From positions 18,456 to 82,455 of the forward strand of contig JAGTJM010000100.1 in NCBI GenBank assembly GCA_020747015.1: a stretch of 64,000 nucleotides of DNA, read 5' to 3'. Position 1 is the stretch's first letter, and every line of letters begins with the position of its first letter. A program made the position numbers and the translations under genes. This DNA is from Pyrenochaeta sp. MPI-SDFR-AT-0127. Lineage: Eukaryota; Ascomycota; Dothideomycetes; Pleosporales; Cucurbitariaceae. The notes below the pieces were generated by a model. That model did no database searches and was not told the origin of the DNA. It saw only the letters and a list, made by a program, of their open reading frames with translations. Positions 1 to 10,594 of this stretch are shown one piece after another.

Positions 1-700
1 CATAGGTTCCTGATGATTGCCATTCATAAGATGGTTTCCCTCCGGGCGGGTGATGATCATGGGTGACGGTGACCGCCAGGGAGTGTTTGTGGATGGTTCC
101 AGATGATGTGCTGCATTGATGAGGGCTTCAATCCGGTCTTCGCCTGGAGACGGTGGCTGTAGCCTCGAAGTCTGGCGTGCATATGAAGTGGGGGACAGGA
201 ATTGTCCATCGCTGTTGCTTTGCACAACTTGCGACTCTCTTCTCGATAATGGCGATAAACCCGGATCTTCTCGGATTAGTGGTGTTGCAGCGGGTGTTGC
301 GCCGGGTCCGCTTCGTGATGCAGTCGGGCGAGGAGTATGAGTGTCGTCTAATGAGTTGTGGCGACTATTTGGCTGATCAAGGTGACTCTGCTGGTCATTA
401 TTCTTCATTCGGTTCAAGGCATTCTGCGCATGGCCTTTGCAGTGTCGAAAGAGAACGTCGCTGTGCGCACAGGTTGGTATGTGATTTTCAAGCTTTTTTT
501 CCGATCCGAGTCTTACCTCCTGGAGAAATGTTTCTTGCATGTCGGGCACTCATACGGGCGCTCGCGTGTGTCTACATGGACAGTCAGTCCCAGGTGCGCT
601 CTTGGAGATGCATGATGAGCATACGCGACCTCTCATGCCTCTTGACGTGTTCCAGTTTGGTGAAGGTTCGATCGCACATGCTGCACTGTTTTAACGCCAT
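1..700 (-). CDS. C2H2 zinc-finger transcription factor, N-terminal part (runs off the window)
   Basis: Probable sequence-specific nuclear regulator. The model has three exons on the minus strand: 700-625, 571-517 and 460 to the window edge. Introns at 572-624 (GTATGC..CTGAC..TAG) and 461-516 (GTAAGA..CAG) restore one frame. The start at 700 gives MALKQCSMCDRTF, then RHERSHTRERPYECPTC across intron 1, and FSRSDVLFRH across intron 2. Together these are two adjacent C2H2 fingers with the classic TGEKP-like linker, here HTRERPYEC. After the fingers the protein is Ser/Pro/Thr-rich and looks disordered. In fungi such N-terminal finger pairs often precede a fungal-specific transcription factor domain, which would lie outside the window. 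It starts about 1 kb from the stop codon of the mitochondrial carrier that begins the catabolic block, so it is a candidate local regulator (inference only). Confidence 0.85.
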
Positions 701-1623
701 GACGGGCTCTTGTCGCAAACAATGTCCCAGGACAACTGGTAAATCCTAGGACCTCTGCTTCGTGCTGTCGCAAGTTTTGATGTGTAGATGGATGGCCGGA
801 AAGTCGAGCCCGGAGTCTGCAGCATGGTCGGCGTGGCCAAGGGATCTGATGCGGGGGAAAGCTCAACCCTGACTCGGGAGCGCTAGTATAGGCTGGGATG
901 CTTTCATCTTTGCACTCAAACCTTCATCTACAGGAAGCATAAAGACCTGCACGCCTGCTCCTGCAGATTACAACGCCTGCATGTGTGTTCCTTTGTACTC
1001 AAGCGCTGATCTTCGTGTCATTCAATGTCACCTCTTGGATACTTCGGCCTTTCTCGACGGCTCAACAACGGCCCAAGCAGTTTCATGGCACAGCAGCGCT
1101 ACACTTTACTGGAGGCGGCGCCATCTCATTAGTAGCTACGAGAAGCGACCTTGATGGCCATCAAGAGTGACGGCTTCTCGAAGCACACGCTCTCCTCCGA
1201 CCCCCGGATTTGGTATGCATGTGGGACCACGAGGTGGCGTCTGTTGGTGGGGCAATCCCCCTGACGGCTTAGCCTATTCGATATACGAACCATCTTATTC
1301 GCTTCGTTTGGAAGACACGTTTGGCATGATATGATGCCTATCGTCAATCAAATGGCAATCTGAACATCGATTAGATGTACTTCATACGGTGGCTATTGTT
1401 CGATATGAGTAGGGATCTTGGACCAAGAAGTTTCGCGTAGAGGGCATGGGTTCGATGCTATCCTGGATACATTTACACACAGAAACATCAATCGCAGCCG
1501 CACTCGCTTTAGGGTCGAAACTGTTTCAGTGGCAGATATTATTGCAACGCCACTTCGGCTACAGTTTATTCGCTATCGAGATGCGCTCCACCGCGTTAGG
1601 TGGCCGTCGTTCATCACACACGT
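701..1623. other. Intergenic region, no gene seen
   Basis: This stretch lies between the start of the zinc-finger gene and the stop of the carrier gene. Only short overlapping frames with no family resemblance are present. It should hold the promoter of the zinc-finger gene and the terminator of the carrier. Confidence 0.5.
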
Positions 1624-2671
1624 TTATGCTACCTTTCCAAGCATGTCCAGCACAGCCGAATAAACAACCAACAACACCCCACCCCCAGGCCCAAACCTTA
1701 AAATCTTGGCCACATATCCTTTGTATAGTGCTCTAAACCCTTCTTCCCTCGCCACCACACCCAAACTCGGCCACGCCCATGCATACTTTGGCTTCGCTCC
1801 AGGCACCTTAGCAACACTTTGTATCCGACTCTTCACGACATCAAGAGGGGTGTTGAACGTGGTTCCCACAATGCCACCCACAAAGCCGGCCAACAAATCG
1901 TTTATTGTCTTTTGTCTTCGGGGGTTCGCCGTGGTCGACGGCTCGGGAAGTTGAGATCTGACCTGGAATATGCAGCCAAAATATCCAGCGTTCCAGACAA
2001 TATGTCGCCAGAGGGTAGCTTCAAAGCCATTGTAGAGAGCCAGCGGCCCTTCTTGCTTCACAACCTTAACCAAGCAGTCCAAAAGGCCTGTATATCGTGA
2101 CGCGGAGGTCTTGTCTTGAAGCCGAATCTTGAGTAGCTCGAAGGGAACTACGACGAGAGATTCTGTCGCCCCTGCACTTGCACCAGTCAATATGGCGAGC
2201 GGCTGGGTGAGTATTGGTGCTGAGAAGATGTTCTGATAGAATGGCGCGAAGGAGTCGTTTGCGGAGAATTTAATGGCTCTAAAGATGATAATCAGCAATT
2301 GCACAGAAGTTGCAACCGGGCTGCTTACCGCTTGGGCACTTCCATCAAGATAGGAGCAGTAATGCCACGATATAACCTCGTAATTCCTTCATTGCGTATG
2401 ATCTTCCTAAAGCAGTCCAGAACACCATTGTATCCCTCTCCACCAGTTACCCTGCCATGTTGCAGTTGTATACGCGTCTTCACCACGTCAAGTGGGTACC
2501 TTTCTACATTCTTAGCAGTCTGATCTTGTTCACAATGGCAGCCGGTCCTCACATAACCAGGATCTCTGATATGCCAGCAACAGCACCAGCTGCAAACTGA
2601 TACCTGAATGGTAACACCTGCGGCGTCTGCTGTGCTGGTACTTCAACTTTGGCTATTGATTCTGTAGTCAT
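1624..2671 (-). CDS. Mitochondrial 2-oxodicarboxylate carrier (SLC25 family)
   Basis: Inner mitochondrial membrane antiporter of the Odc1/Odc2 type, which exchanges C5-C7 2-oxodicarboxylates such as 2-oxoadipate and 2-oxoglutarate. Three exons: 2671-2553, 2499-2329 and 2278-1624, with introns of 53 and 50 bp. The product is 314 aa, normal for the family. The three carrier repeats are visible through their signatures YPLDVVKTR, VPFELLKIR and TPLDVVKSR. The stretch ATLWRHIVWNAGYFGCIF is typical of the 2-oxodicarboxylate subfamily. The start gives MTTESIAKVEVPAQQ directly before the first repeat. The gene is the first of five minus-strand genes in the catabolic block. In that setting it may move 3-oxoadipate or another dicarboxylate into mitochondria, but the true substrate cannot be read from the sequence. 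Confidence 0.88.
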
Positions 2672-3084
2672 GTTGTATCAGATGAAAATGCTCTTTTCGT
2701 TTTGAAGCAGCCATTGTTGCTTCTAGTACTGTCATTCTCCCAAAACCCTCCACTGTCGTGTACATGCATCCCCACTTATTGCATGACACGAAAACGGCCG
2801 TTCTAATATTGAAGCCACCTGCAGGACCATTCTTGGCTAACACTTGACGAAGTGCGGTGTGCAGGGGTTCCTGCATGGTGGGTTGTGGGGTGCATGAGTC
2901 GGATGTGGGGCTAGCGTCATCGGTGAATTTCACGCAGGATGTGGATGTGGGGCCTTCGGACCAGAGACGTAACCATTTGGTACAAGAGCGTGGAAATCAT
3001 GTGATAGCGCGAAAGTCAGTCGCGAAATGCGAATTGAGCGTGATGTTGGCGTCTATTCTATATGCGCGTTGAAATGTGAAGGAT
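2672..3084. other. Intergenic promoter region of the carrier gene
   Basis: About 410 bp between the CoA-transferase stop and the carrier start on the minus strand. No coding family was recognised. It must contain the carrier promoter. Confidence 0.4.
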
Positions 3085-4693
3085 TTATGCAACAACATTA
3101 TTCTCCCTCAATCCTCTAATTTCCTCGTCTCCAAATCCCAACAGTTCCCTCAACACCTCATCAGTGTGCTGTCCTAGTAATGGCGGCGGAGATCGAATCT
3201 TTGGCTCGGCTCTTGAATACTTCACAGGATGATTGACGAGCTTCAAAGGCCCACAAGCAGGATGGTCAACCTCCTCTATCATATTGCGCGCAAGCACATG
3301 CTCGTGGTTGATTGTGCCTTGGATGTCATTGACAGCCGCGTATGGCATCCCACTGCCTTCAAGAATTCCCAGCCATTCCTGTGTAGTCTTGGTCTGCAGT
3401 TGGGTTTCGATGATGTGATCGAGCGTTTCGCGGTGCTTGACGCGTAATGCGTTGGTAACGAAGCGTGGATCTGTCTTCCATTGTGGCTTGCCAATCTTAT
3501 CGCAAAGGATGCCGTACATTTTCTCGTTTGTACCGCCCACCGCAATATTGGTGTCTTTTGTTTTATACGCGCGGTAGGGTACCACCGTTGCTATGGTAGT
3601 GTCAGCGATTGTGATCCAGGCCGGATCTCAACGGCGAGCTCTTTCGTTCAGCAAAAAGATACTAAAAAGACACTCACCATGTCCAGTGCCCCATCTTCCA
3701 CTGTCTGGCTTTCCAGTCACCAAGCAGCTGCTTGCGATGTTTGCTAGACCAGCCACTTGGCAATCGCTCAAGCTAGCGTCGATCCACTGCCCCAATCCCG
3801 TTTCTCTTCTCGAGTACAATGCGGCTTGAATACCAATCGCAGTATACATTCCTGTCATGATATCTGTCACTGCTACCCCCACCTTCACAGGTGGTCCATC
3901 TCGTTCTCCAGTTATATGCATCAGCCCCATTTCTGCCTCGACCATAACATCGTAGCCTGCGCGGTCACGGTACGGTCCTGTCTGTCCGTAGCCGGTAACA
4001 GATGCATATATCAACGATGGGTTGAGCTCAGAGAGAGTGACGTAGTCGAGGGAGTATTTAGCGAGGGAGCCCGGTAAGTAGTTTTCTACGATGACGTCGC
4101 ATTGCTGGACAAGTGAGTGCAGGATAGAGATACCAGCTGGTTTATTGAAAGCGAGACCGAGGGACTTTTTATTGCGGTTTGCCTAGTGCATGTAAGAACG
4201 ACGAAGTTATATCTTGTAGTATGCTCGTACTGAGAGGTAGTATGCGCTTTCACCAGGAAATTGGCGCTCAATGCCATCGGTGTATGGTGCATCGGGAGGT
4301 CCCCATGATCGCGTGTCGTCCCCTCTCGTTGGGTGTTCAATCTTTATGACATCCGCACTATAGTACTTGTTAGCATATAAATTGCATACGCAAAATATCC
4401 ATATCATACCCAAGGTCTCCAAGTATCTGCGTACAGTACGGCTACAAGCTGTCAGAATATGCGTCACAAACTTGATACGCCATGCAGCAATGACCTACCC
4501 CTGCAAGAACCCTCGTCATATCTAGCACTCTAATACCAGCCAATGGCAACTTTTCAATCACTTTCCTGTCCACCTTTGTTTGTGTTGCTATACGTCTTCC
4601 CCATAATTGCAATTTGCGTGACGGTAACCGACCAATTGGGTACCGCAGATTCGCACACGACGTCCCCTTTGAAAAGAGTGATAAAGAACTCAT
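3085..4693 (-). CDS. Family III CoA-transferase, succinyl-CoA:glutarate CoA-transferase-like (SUGCT)
   Basis: CaiB/BaiF-type CoA-transferase that would activate a dicarboxylic acid with CoA. Five exons: 4693-4499, 4441-4410 (only 32 nt), 4357-4231, 4182-3678 and 3590-3085, giving 454 aa. Family blocks are visible: PLAGIRVLDMTRVLAG, GADVIKIEHPTRGDDTRSWG, NRNKKSLGLAF, YGQTGPYRDRAGYDVM with GLMHITG, RWGTGH, and near the end RSPPPLLGQHTDEVL. In family III enzymes the catalytic Asp lies in the block after NRNKKS. The first 40 residues are basic and Ser-rich (KLQLWGRRIATQTK) and look like a mitochondrial presequence, as in animal SUGCT. Substrate is inferred only; glutarate, an adipate derivative or another dicarboxylate would all fit. 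The gene shares orientation with its neighbours, and 302 bp separate its start from the dioxygenase stop. Confidence 0.88.
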
Positions 4694-4995
4694 GATGCTG
4701 CGTTTGGTACGCCATGTTTGGAAATTGTCATGTTAAAGAGAAGTTCAATGTCCACGCTTGAACCATTAGAGCCCCACCTACGTGTGTGGGGTCCATGAGC
4801 GATTGGAAGACATTCATGCACAGACCATTTTTTGACATTTGTAGGGACACGGCGAAAACATAGTCAGTGTGTGGTATTGGAGCTAGAGTGATACAGTGCA
4901 AATGAAGTGTACATTTAATTCCGCTGCAAACTCCCAAACAAAAGGCCGTTACATAACCATGATCCCGAATTACGAAGTGGGACGGCGTGGGACAA

Positions 4996-6786
4996 TCATG
5001 CTGTGATGCCGTTACTTTCGCTGGTGCCATTGGTGCCGTTGACAACATCAACTTTGGAATCACGGCGAAGATATGACTCCAATTCTCCGGAGTGAACACC
5101 CTCCGTATCACTTGTATTTGCACCATGTGAGAAGCCGCCAAAATAGTAGGGCGCAAGTCTTCGCTTCTCGGCGACCTTATCCTCCTTTGTTCGAGCGAGC
5201 AGTTCTTGAGCTCTCCTGTTCGCAGAGAATCGATCCTATGGAGCATATCAACATTGAGGTCGCATCATATAGTGGGATGGGAACTTACCGGAAGAGCGTC
5301 CCACACTTTGTAGTCGGTGCCGTGTGTTTCAATTGTTCCGCAGCCCTTGCGGGCATATTCTGTCCAAAGGAATAGACGACTCGACTCGATCATGATTGTC
5401 AATTGATCTTCAGGAGAGTCAGCGAGAAAGTTTAAAATGATGGAATGAAACTCACCTTGGAGGATTTTCTCTGGTTGTCCCTCATGTATCCTCATACCAT
5501 GCTGATACCCTTCATGGAAACCGCCATGAGGTGTATGCCCACCCTCGAAACTTCCGCCACCTGGCTGGAAGTCGTCACTTCTTCCTAGACCTTGTCCATA
5601 GATACAGGCAAGGAACTCGGAAGCCGAGTTGCGATGGAAGTAAGGTAGCCGGAAGGTGTTGGTAGCAACGTCCCACCTGGGCCCAAACCAGAGGAAGTCT
5701 GCTAAAGGCGTCAGGGGATCGCGAGACTTTGCTGTAAGAACGGTGAAGATTGACGGATCAGTATGATCGATTGATGTGCTGTTTTGTGAGGAGAATTTGG
5801 TAAGGTCGTACTTGTACGGAACGACATTTCCATGCCAGGCAACGAGATCGAAGGGGCTGTGATCTTGCTGTATCGTTACCAGCTGGCCGTTTGTTTTATT
5901 GACAATGTGCCAGTCAACATGTAGCTCGTCATCAATGGCAGCAACTGGATAAAGGAAGTCACGAGGGTTCGCGAGGCCATGGCCACCAAGTGGGCCCAAA
6001 TCTGGTAGCTCCCACATTGAACCCCAAACCTCAGTAATATAGCCACGGGCCACCTTGGTATCTGGCGCCAGATTCAAGCAGAATCTAATGCCTCGCTGAA
6101 CTACGCAAATCTCACCAGGTTGCAGGAAGATCTTTCCCATCTCGGTTACGATGTCAAGATTTCCTTGCTGCGCGCAGATGAGGAAGTCGCCATCTGTATT
6201 ACAGAACGCTCGTCGCTCCATACTCGAGTTGATCATGTAGACGTAAAGGGCAATGCCTTCTCTGATGTTGGGATCCCCACTACCTGCGAGAGTATGAAGT
6301 CCGTCTGCAAAATCAATCTTTTCATCCTCCTTTGGGAGTGGGAATGGCCTCCATTCTGCTTGCTCAGGTAGGGTTGCGACTTTGGGATTGATGGAGAGGA
6401 AGCAATTCTGAATGTTAGATTTTGATTCGGTAGGAATGTAGCCATCTGACTATATTAGTACACGACAAACGATGGGCGACACGGAACATACTGTGAGCCG
6501 CTGCCGGCCGGCACCGGTACATATAGGTACTGAAGTTGTGTGCGCGTGGAGCCGCAAACGCGGAGTATGTTATGCCTTCAGTATAAAGCCCAAATCGGAC
6601 CTCATGTGGGTTGTTCTGCGCCACTGGCAACGTTCCTGGAATGACTTCGGACTGGTGTCGGTTCCCCCATCCATGCTGATAGTCGTAGGGATCGTTTGCA
6701 CGTGTAGGCTTTAGTCTTTGAAGATCTGTATAATGGAAGACCTTTTGCGGATCGGTCACAAGCTGGCGCTCTTTGAATTCTGGCAT
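4996..6786 (-). CDS. Homogentisate 1,2-dioxygenase-like extradiol dioxygenase
   Basis: Cupin-fold, iron(II) ring-cleavage dioxygenase. Homogentisate dioxygenase opens the ring of 2,5-dihydroxyphenylacetate to maleylacetoacetate. Four exons: 6786-6492, 6445-5456, 5407-5289 and 5235-4996, giving 547 aa, about 100 longer than the usual 440. The blocks YQHGWGNRHQSE, DGDFLICAQQGNLDI, DLGPLGGHGLANPRDFLYP, HSPFDLVAWHGN and DPSIFTVLTAKS are clear. The iron ligands appear intact: YFHRNSASEF (about His369 and Glu375) and TPHGG (about His405). Oddities: the RSWLYRILPS block normally found after the FSTYMYR-like segment is absent from the frame-consistent model, and about 80 extra Ser/Asn/Gly-rich residues follow the catalytic domain. 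No maleylacetoacetate isomerase or fumarylacetoacetase lies nearby, so it may act on another para-diol. The first GTG-led codons upstream were ignored in favour of the ATG at 6786. Confidence 0.85.
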
Positions 6787-7237
6787 GATGTTTCGCGTCG
6801 TCACAGTACAAGGGAGTTCGTGAAGCTTACCACACCAGCTTGAACCAGCCTTATATTGGATTCAAGCATGACCGTGGCCCTCTAGCTTGACATCTGCCGC
6901 CCCTAAGTGGTGCGCTCCGCGCATGATGTGGATGCGGGGCCCGGGTCCCTGATTATGGCGGGGTTAGGAGCTCGGTAGCTGGGATACGGAGGCTGTGACA
7001 GGCCCACAATGAGTGTTTACTGGGTCTAAACCGGGTTAGTGGGACATGTGAAATGAATGTCGTAGACGTCTTGCATATGGAACGAAATCAAAATGTGAGG
7101 ATCGAAGCTTATGTGCAGGTTATCTATGGACCTTGACGAGAAGACCACTCTAGAATTTGGTGCTTATACAAATCGTGCTTATGTAACTTTTAATGAAATG
7201 CACCTGGATCTCATTTCTACTTCGGTGAGAGATGTAG
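6787..7237. other. Intergenic promoter region of the dioxygenase gene
   Basis: About 450 bp between the lyase stop and the dioxygenase start, both on the minus strand. It includes GC-rich stretches and no recognisable gene. It should carry the promoter of the dioxygenase gene. Confidence 0.4.
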
Positions 7238-8665
7238 TTATCGCGATGCAGCCAAAACCTCATCAACCATCAGCCCGCACGACCCCAGATAATTCTTCGC
7301 GTCGCACAGAGAACTCAAGTCCTCGTTTGAGATCTTGTCGGTGATCTCAGGTCGTGTTTGCAGCGCTTCCAAGAGACTGGTGTCGTTCTCTATACTCTCT
7401 TTGCAGGCTTCGTAAACAACGTCGTGGGCCTTTGAACGGCCGACATGGGGAGCAAGACCCATCATCACAGCCTCAGCAACAATCAGTCCTCTGGTCGAGT
7501 AGAGGTTCTCGAGCATCTGCTTCGGGTTCACAACGAGCCCAGAGAGCGCAAAGTCTGCCTGGTTGAGCGCACCAACAGCAATGACAAAGCTCTCTGGAAC
7601 TGCGACCCACTCCAGATGCCAGGGACCAGAAGCACGTTCGAAGTCGGAGACCATGCCGTCCAGCACCAGTCCAGCGTTTGATCGCAGTATTTTCGATGCT
7701 GCTAAGATGACTTCACTCGAGATAGGGTTTCTCTTCTGTGGCATTGTGGAGGATGCGCCGCGATGTGGGACAAAAGGCTCCGACACTTCGGAGAGCTCGT
7801 TCGAGGACATGATGATAATATCAAGAGCCAGCTTGCCTAACGTTCCTCCAACGAGCGCGAGATAATTCGTAATCTCAGCAACCCCATCTCGTGCAACGTG
7901 CCATGTGATCGGAGGGTCCGTCAGCCCAAGATCTTTGGCCATCTCTTTACGAACGCGAATACCGTCGTCGCCAGAGCCCAAGGAAGCTAAAGAGCCGGCA
8001 GCACCTCCAAACTGAACCATCAAAGCACGGCTTTTGAGCTGCTCAAGGCGTTCCAGATGCCTCTGGAACCCTGAAAGCCATATTGCGCATTTGTGTCCGA
8101 ATGTGATTGGTAGAGCATGTTGTAGATGTGTGCGGCCAGCCATTGGCGTGTCACGGTGTTTTCTTGACAGGTCCTCAAGGTTCTTGATGACGGAACGGAG
8201 CGTGCGTTCAACAATTTCGAGTCCTTCTTTCATCTGCAAGATGCTTGCCAGATCCATAATATCTTGAGTGGTTGCTCCCCAATGTACATAGCGCCCAGCT
8301 TCATCGCCGCAGGATGCGGACAATTGACGTACCAAAGGGAAGATGGGATATCCGACGATTTCAGTCTCTCGCCGTAGTCTGTCATAGTCCAACTTTACTT
8401 CGCCGGCTTTGGAGGTCACAATTTCACCGATATGAGACGGGATGACTTTGCATTTTGATTGTGCTCGTGCTAGAGCTGTCTCGGCGTCCACGCAGCGGTC
8501 GATGTACGCTTTGTCGTCGAACACTTTTCGAATCTCATCGGTTCCAAACAGTGTGCGAAAAATGACGGAGTCAATCGCACTCACACTTCCTAGTGCACGT
8601 CGTTGAGCATGAACGGTGGTAAACCGTGGAAGGGAGCGAAGTGGGGCTCGTCGAAAGAGAAACAT
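7238..8665 (-). CDS. 3-carboxy-cis,cis-muconate cycloisomerase / adenylosuccinate lyase family protein
   Basis: Member of the fumarase/aspartase superfamily, a single-exon gene of 475 aa. Visible blocks are HWGATTQDIMD (the first His-containing active-site loop), AGRTHLQHALPITFGHK (second), FGGAAGSLASLG, and the superfamily signature SSTMPQKRNPISSEV, which supplies the catalytic Ser loop. The combination GGAAGSLASLG plus WHVARDGVAEI resembles the bacterial PcaB-type cycloisomerase rather than purine-pathway adenylosuccinate lyase. The start was placed at 8665 (MFLFRRAPLRSLPRFTTVH), an Arg-rich presequence that suggests mitochondrial import. Upstream codons in frame are not ATG. The classical fungal 3-carboxymuconate lactonising enzyme is an unrelated beta-propeller, so the reaction here is uncertain. 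The gene sits between the thiolase and the dioxygenase. Confidence 0.85.
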   Translation of the reverse strand: MFLFRRAPLRSLPRFTTVHAQRRALGSVSAIDSVIFRTLFGTDEIRKVFDDKAYIDRCVDAETALARAQSKCKVIPSHIGEIVTSKAGEVKLDYDRLRRETEIVGYPIFPLVRQLSASCGDEAGRYVHWGATTQDIMDLASILQMKEGLEIVERTLRSVIKNLEDLSRKHRDTPMAGRTHLQHALPITFGHKCAIWLSGFQRHLERLEQLKSRALMVQFGGAAGSLASLGSGDDGIRVRKEMAKDLGLTDPPITWHVARDGVAEITNYLALVGGTLGKLALDIIIMSSNELSEVSEPFVPHRGASSTMPQKRNPISSEVILAASKILRSNAGLVLDGMVSDFERASGPWHLEWVAVPESFVIAVGALNQADFALSGLVVNPKQMLENLYSTRGLIVAEAVMMGLAPHVGRSKAHDVVYEACKESIENDTSLLEALQTRPEITDKISNEDLSSLCDAKNYLGSCGLMVDEVLAASR

Positions 8666-8998
8666 GACTGCGACGCTCAATTGCAACAGAGACTCAAGAA
8701 GCAAAGGAAAAGCGAGGATCTAAAGGAAACCGCAACGACACCCAAGACATTGCGGCTCCAGAACAGTGGATGTGTGGGACGTTCAAAGCTGCATCGTGTG
8801 GGGAAAGCGGTGTCGAGCATAGAAACGGCAATTGGTTGCGCCCAAAGAAGTTAGAGGATTATCACATGGACTACGCGTTATTTTGGCGTTTGTGGCTTCG
8901 CCCCCACTGAATCGCTGTGATTCACTGCTTTGGATTGGCAACGCTGGTTCATATTTTTGAAATTGTTTTCGCATATGTTGAACGCTATTGTGTCTATA
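8666..8998. other. Intergenic promoter region of the lyase gene
   Basis: About 330 bp between the thiolase stop and the lyase start on the minus strand. No gene was recognised. It should contain the lyase promoter and the thiolase 3' end. Confidence 0.4.
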
Positions 8999-10317
8999 CT
9001 ATGACTCTCGAATGAACAGCGAGGCAACACCATGCCCAGTGCTCGCACACATACTCACGATCCCAATCTCCTTGTCTTGCCTTCGCAATTCCCCAAATAA
9101 GGTGGCAGTTTGGCGTGCTCCGGTGGCGCCAGTGGGATGCCCAAGAGCGATTGCGCCCCCGTTGGGATTGACTTTCTCTTCGTTGAGACCAAGCTCACGA
9201 ATGCATGCGACTGTTTGACTTGCGAACGCTTCATTCAACTCAATGAGATCAACATCCTTTAGATCGATACCCGTCCACTTCAGTAATGCTGGGATAGCAT
9301 AGATGGGCCCAATGCCCATCTCATCAGGTGCACAGCCTTTGACTTGGGTGCCGACAAACCTTCCTAAAGGCGTGAGCCCACGTTCGTCTGCCCAAGACCT
9401 TCGAGCCAAGATCGTGGATGATGCTCCGTCTGATATTTGGGACCTGAGAAGTCAGTCAAGTTGACAAAACGAGGAGGATTGGCTTACGAATTGCCTGCTG
9501 TGCTCTTCCCGTTTTCGCCAAACACGGGCTTAAGTGTTGAAACCTTCTCAAATGTGAGGCCGTGTCGGATACCGTCATCTTTCGTCACCTCAAACCCAGA
9601 TGGCTGTCCTGTTCCTTCATCCACCCTTGGAACCGTTACAGGGACGATTTCCCAATCGAAACGGCCTTCTTTCTGAGCACGACTGGCACGAGCATGACTT
9701 TGCACAGCATACTCGTCTTGTGACTTTCGGTCAATCTTGTACCTTTCCGCCACATTTTCTGACGTGATACCCATAGGCATTATGCAGTCGCGCGCATCCT
9801 TGACATCTGAGCCACGCAAAGCTGGCGAGATATCGGTCGGCACACCGCGAGAGCCATAGTTCCTCGACATACTCTCCACACCTCCAGCAAGTCCAACATC
9901 GATTTGTCCAACCATGATGGAATGTGCGATGTGGGTGATAGCCTGCAAACTACTCGAACATTGACGATTGACGGTATGGAACGTCGTCGAATTAGGGAAT
10001 CCAGCGTGATTCAAAGCCATGCGACCAGTCTTTGCGAAGCCCAATTCAGCCAGGACATTGCCGATAAGCGCATCATTGACGTCGTTTGGCTCAATCTGGG
10101 CACGTTGGACAGCTGCCCTCATCACCTACGCAGAATTAGCACATAATCCATCATTTGTCTCCATTGCACTTGCAGGCATCAATATGTCTTCTGGGTGAGC
10201 ATCTTTATATCCGCCTTTGAAACTTCGATTGATTGGTGACCGTACCGCAGAAAGCAGCACGACATCATTGGGGCTCTTTTGCAAAACATTGCGTGCAGCT
10301 CTGGTAAATGCTGCCAT
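8999..10317 (-). CDS. Acetyl-CoA C-acyltransferase (3-ketoacyl-/3-oxoadipyl-CoA-type thiolase)
   Basis: Thiolase that cleaves a 3-oxoacyl-CoA with CoA. Exons 10317-10174, 10125-9488 and 9443-8999 give 408 aa. The acyl-accepting Cys is in NRQCSSSLQA (about Cys104). The later blocks LNEAFASQ, GGAIALGHPTGATGARQ (catalytic His) and CASTGHG (second catalytic Cys) are all present. The N-terminus MAAFTRAARNVLQKSP looks like a mitochondrial presequence rather than the peroxisomal signal of fungal beta-oxidation thiolase, and there is no C-terminal SKL. The first intron (10126-10173) needs a GC donor: CCT/GCAAGT to GTAG gives the expected DILMPVMRAA. It is divergent from the maleylacetate reductase gene, with only 277 bp between the starts. 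With the CoA-transferase nearby, a role as 3-oxoadipyl-CoA thiolase is the best inference. Confidence 0.9.
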
Positions 10318-10594
10318 GGTTTCCGACAACAAACAGTAACAAAGCGTGACCCATCATCACAGAAGCACACTACCCAGCGCGTCTTCAAAAATGTAGGAAC
10401 TGCCGCTTCGCGACTCCATCGATAGGCTGTGGCGGGGCAAGCTCTTTGTGTGGGGCGAGTTCCGAGAGACCCCTCCAAGGCGAATCACGTAACAACGCAA
10501 CGGTGCTTACTAGCATCGGGCGCTGAATGGAGCATGCGTTCCGATCTGACCAGGCTCATTGATTCACGCATACTCAATTTCTATCCTTTTCCCC
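10318..10594. promoter_or_regulatory. Divergent promoter between thiolase and maleylacetate reductase genes
   Basis: The two genes start 277 bp apart and point away from each other, so this short interval should hold both promoters and could allow co-regulation. I see no unambiguous operator by eye. Inference from layout only. Confidence 0.55.

Noticed and set aside
153..749. Plus-strand open frame of 198 codons
   Set aside because: It is the complement of the zinc-finger gene, whose spliced minus-strand reading has clear C2H2 motifs.
6415..6491. Alternative acceptor in the dioxygenase giving IRWLHSYRIK
   Set aside because: It slightly resembles the missing family block but runs into a stop at once and loses the conserved downstream frame, so the acceptor four bases further was preferred.
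8666..8704. Extension of the lyase frame upstream of 8665
   Set aside because: No ATG occurs there; the frame only extends from a non-ATG codon.
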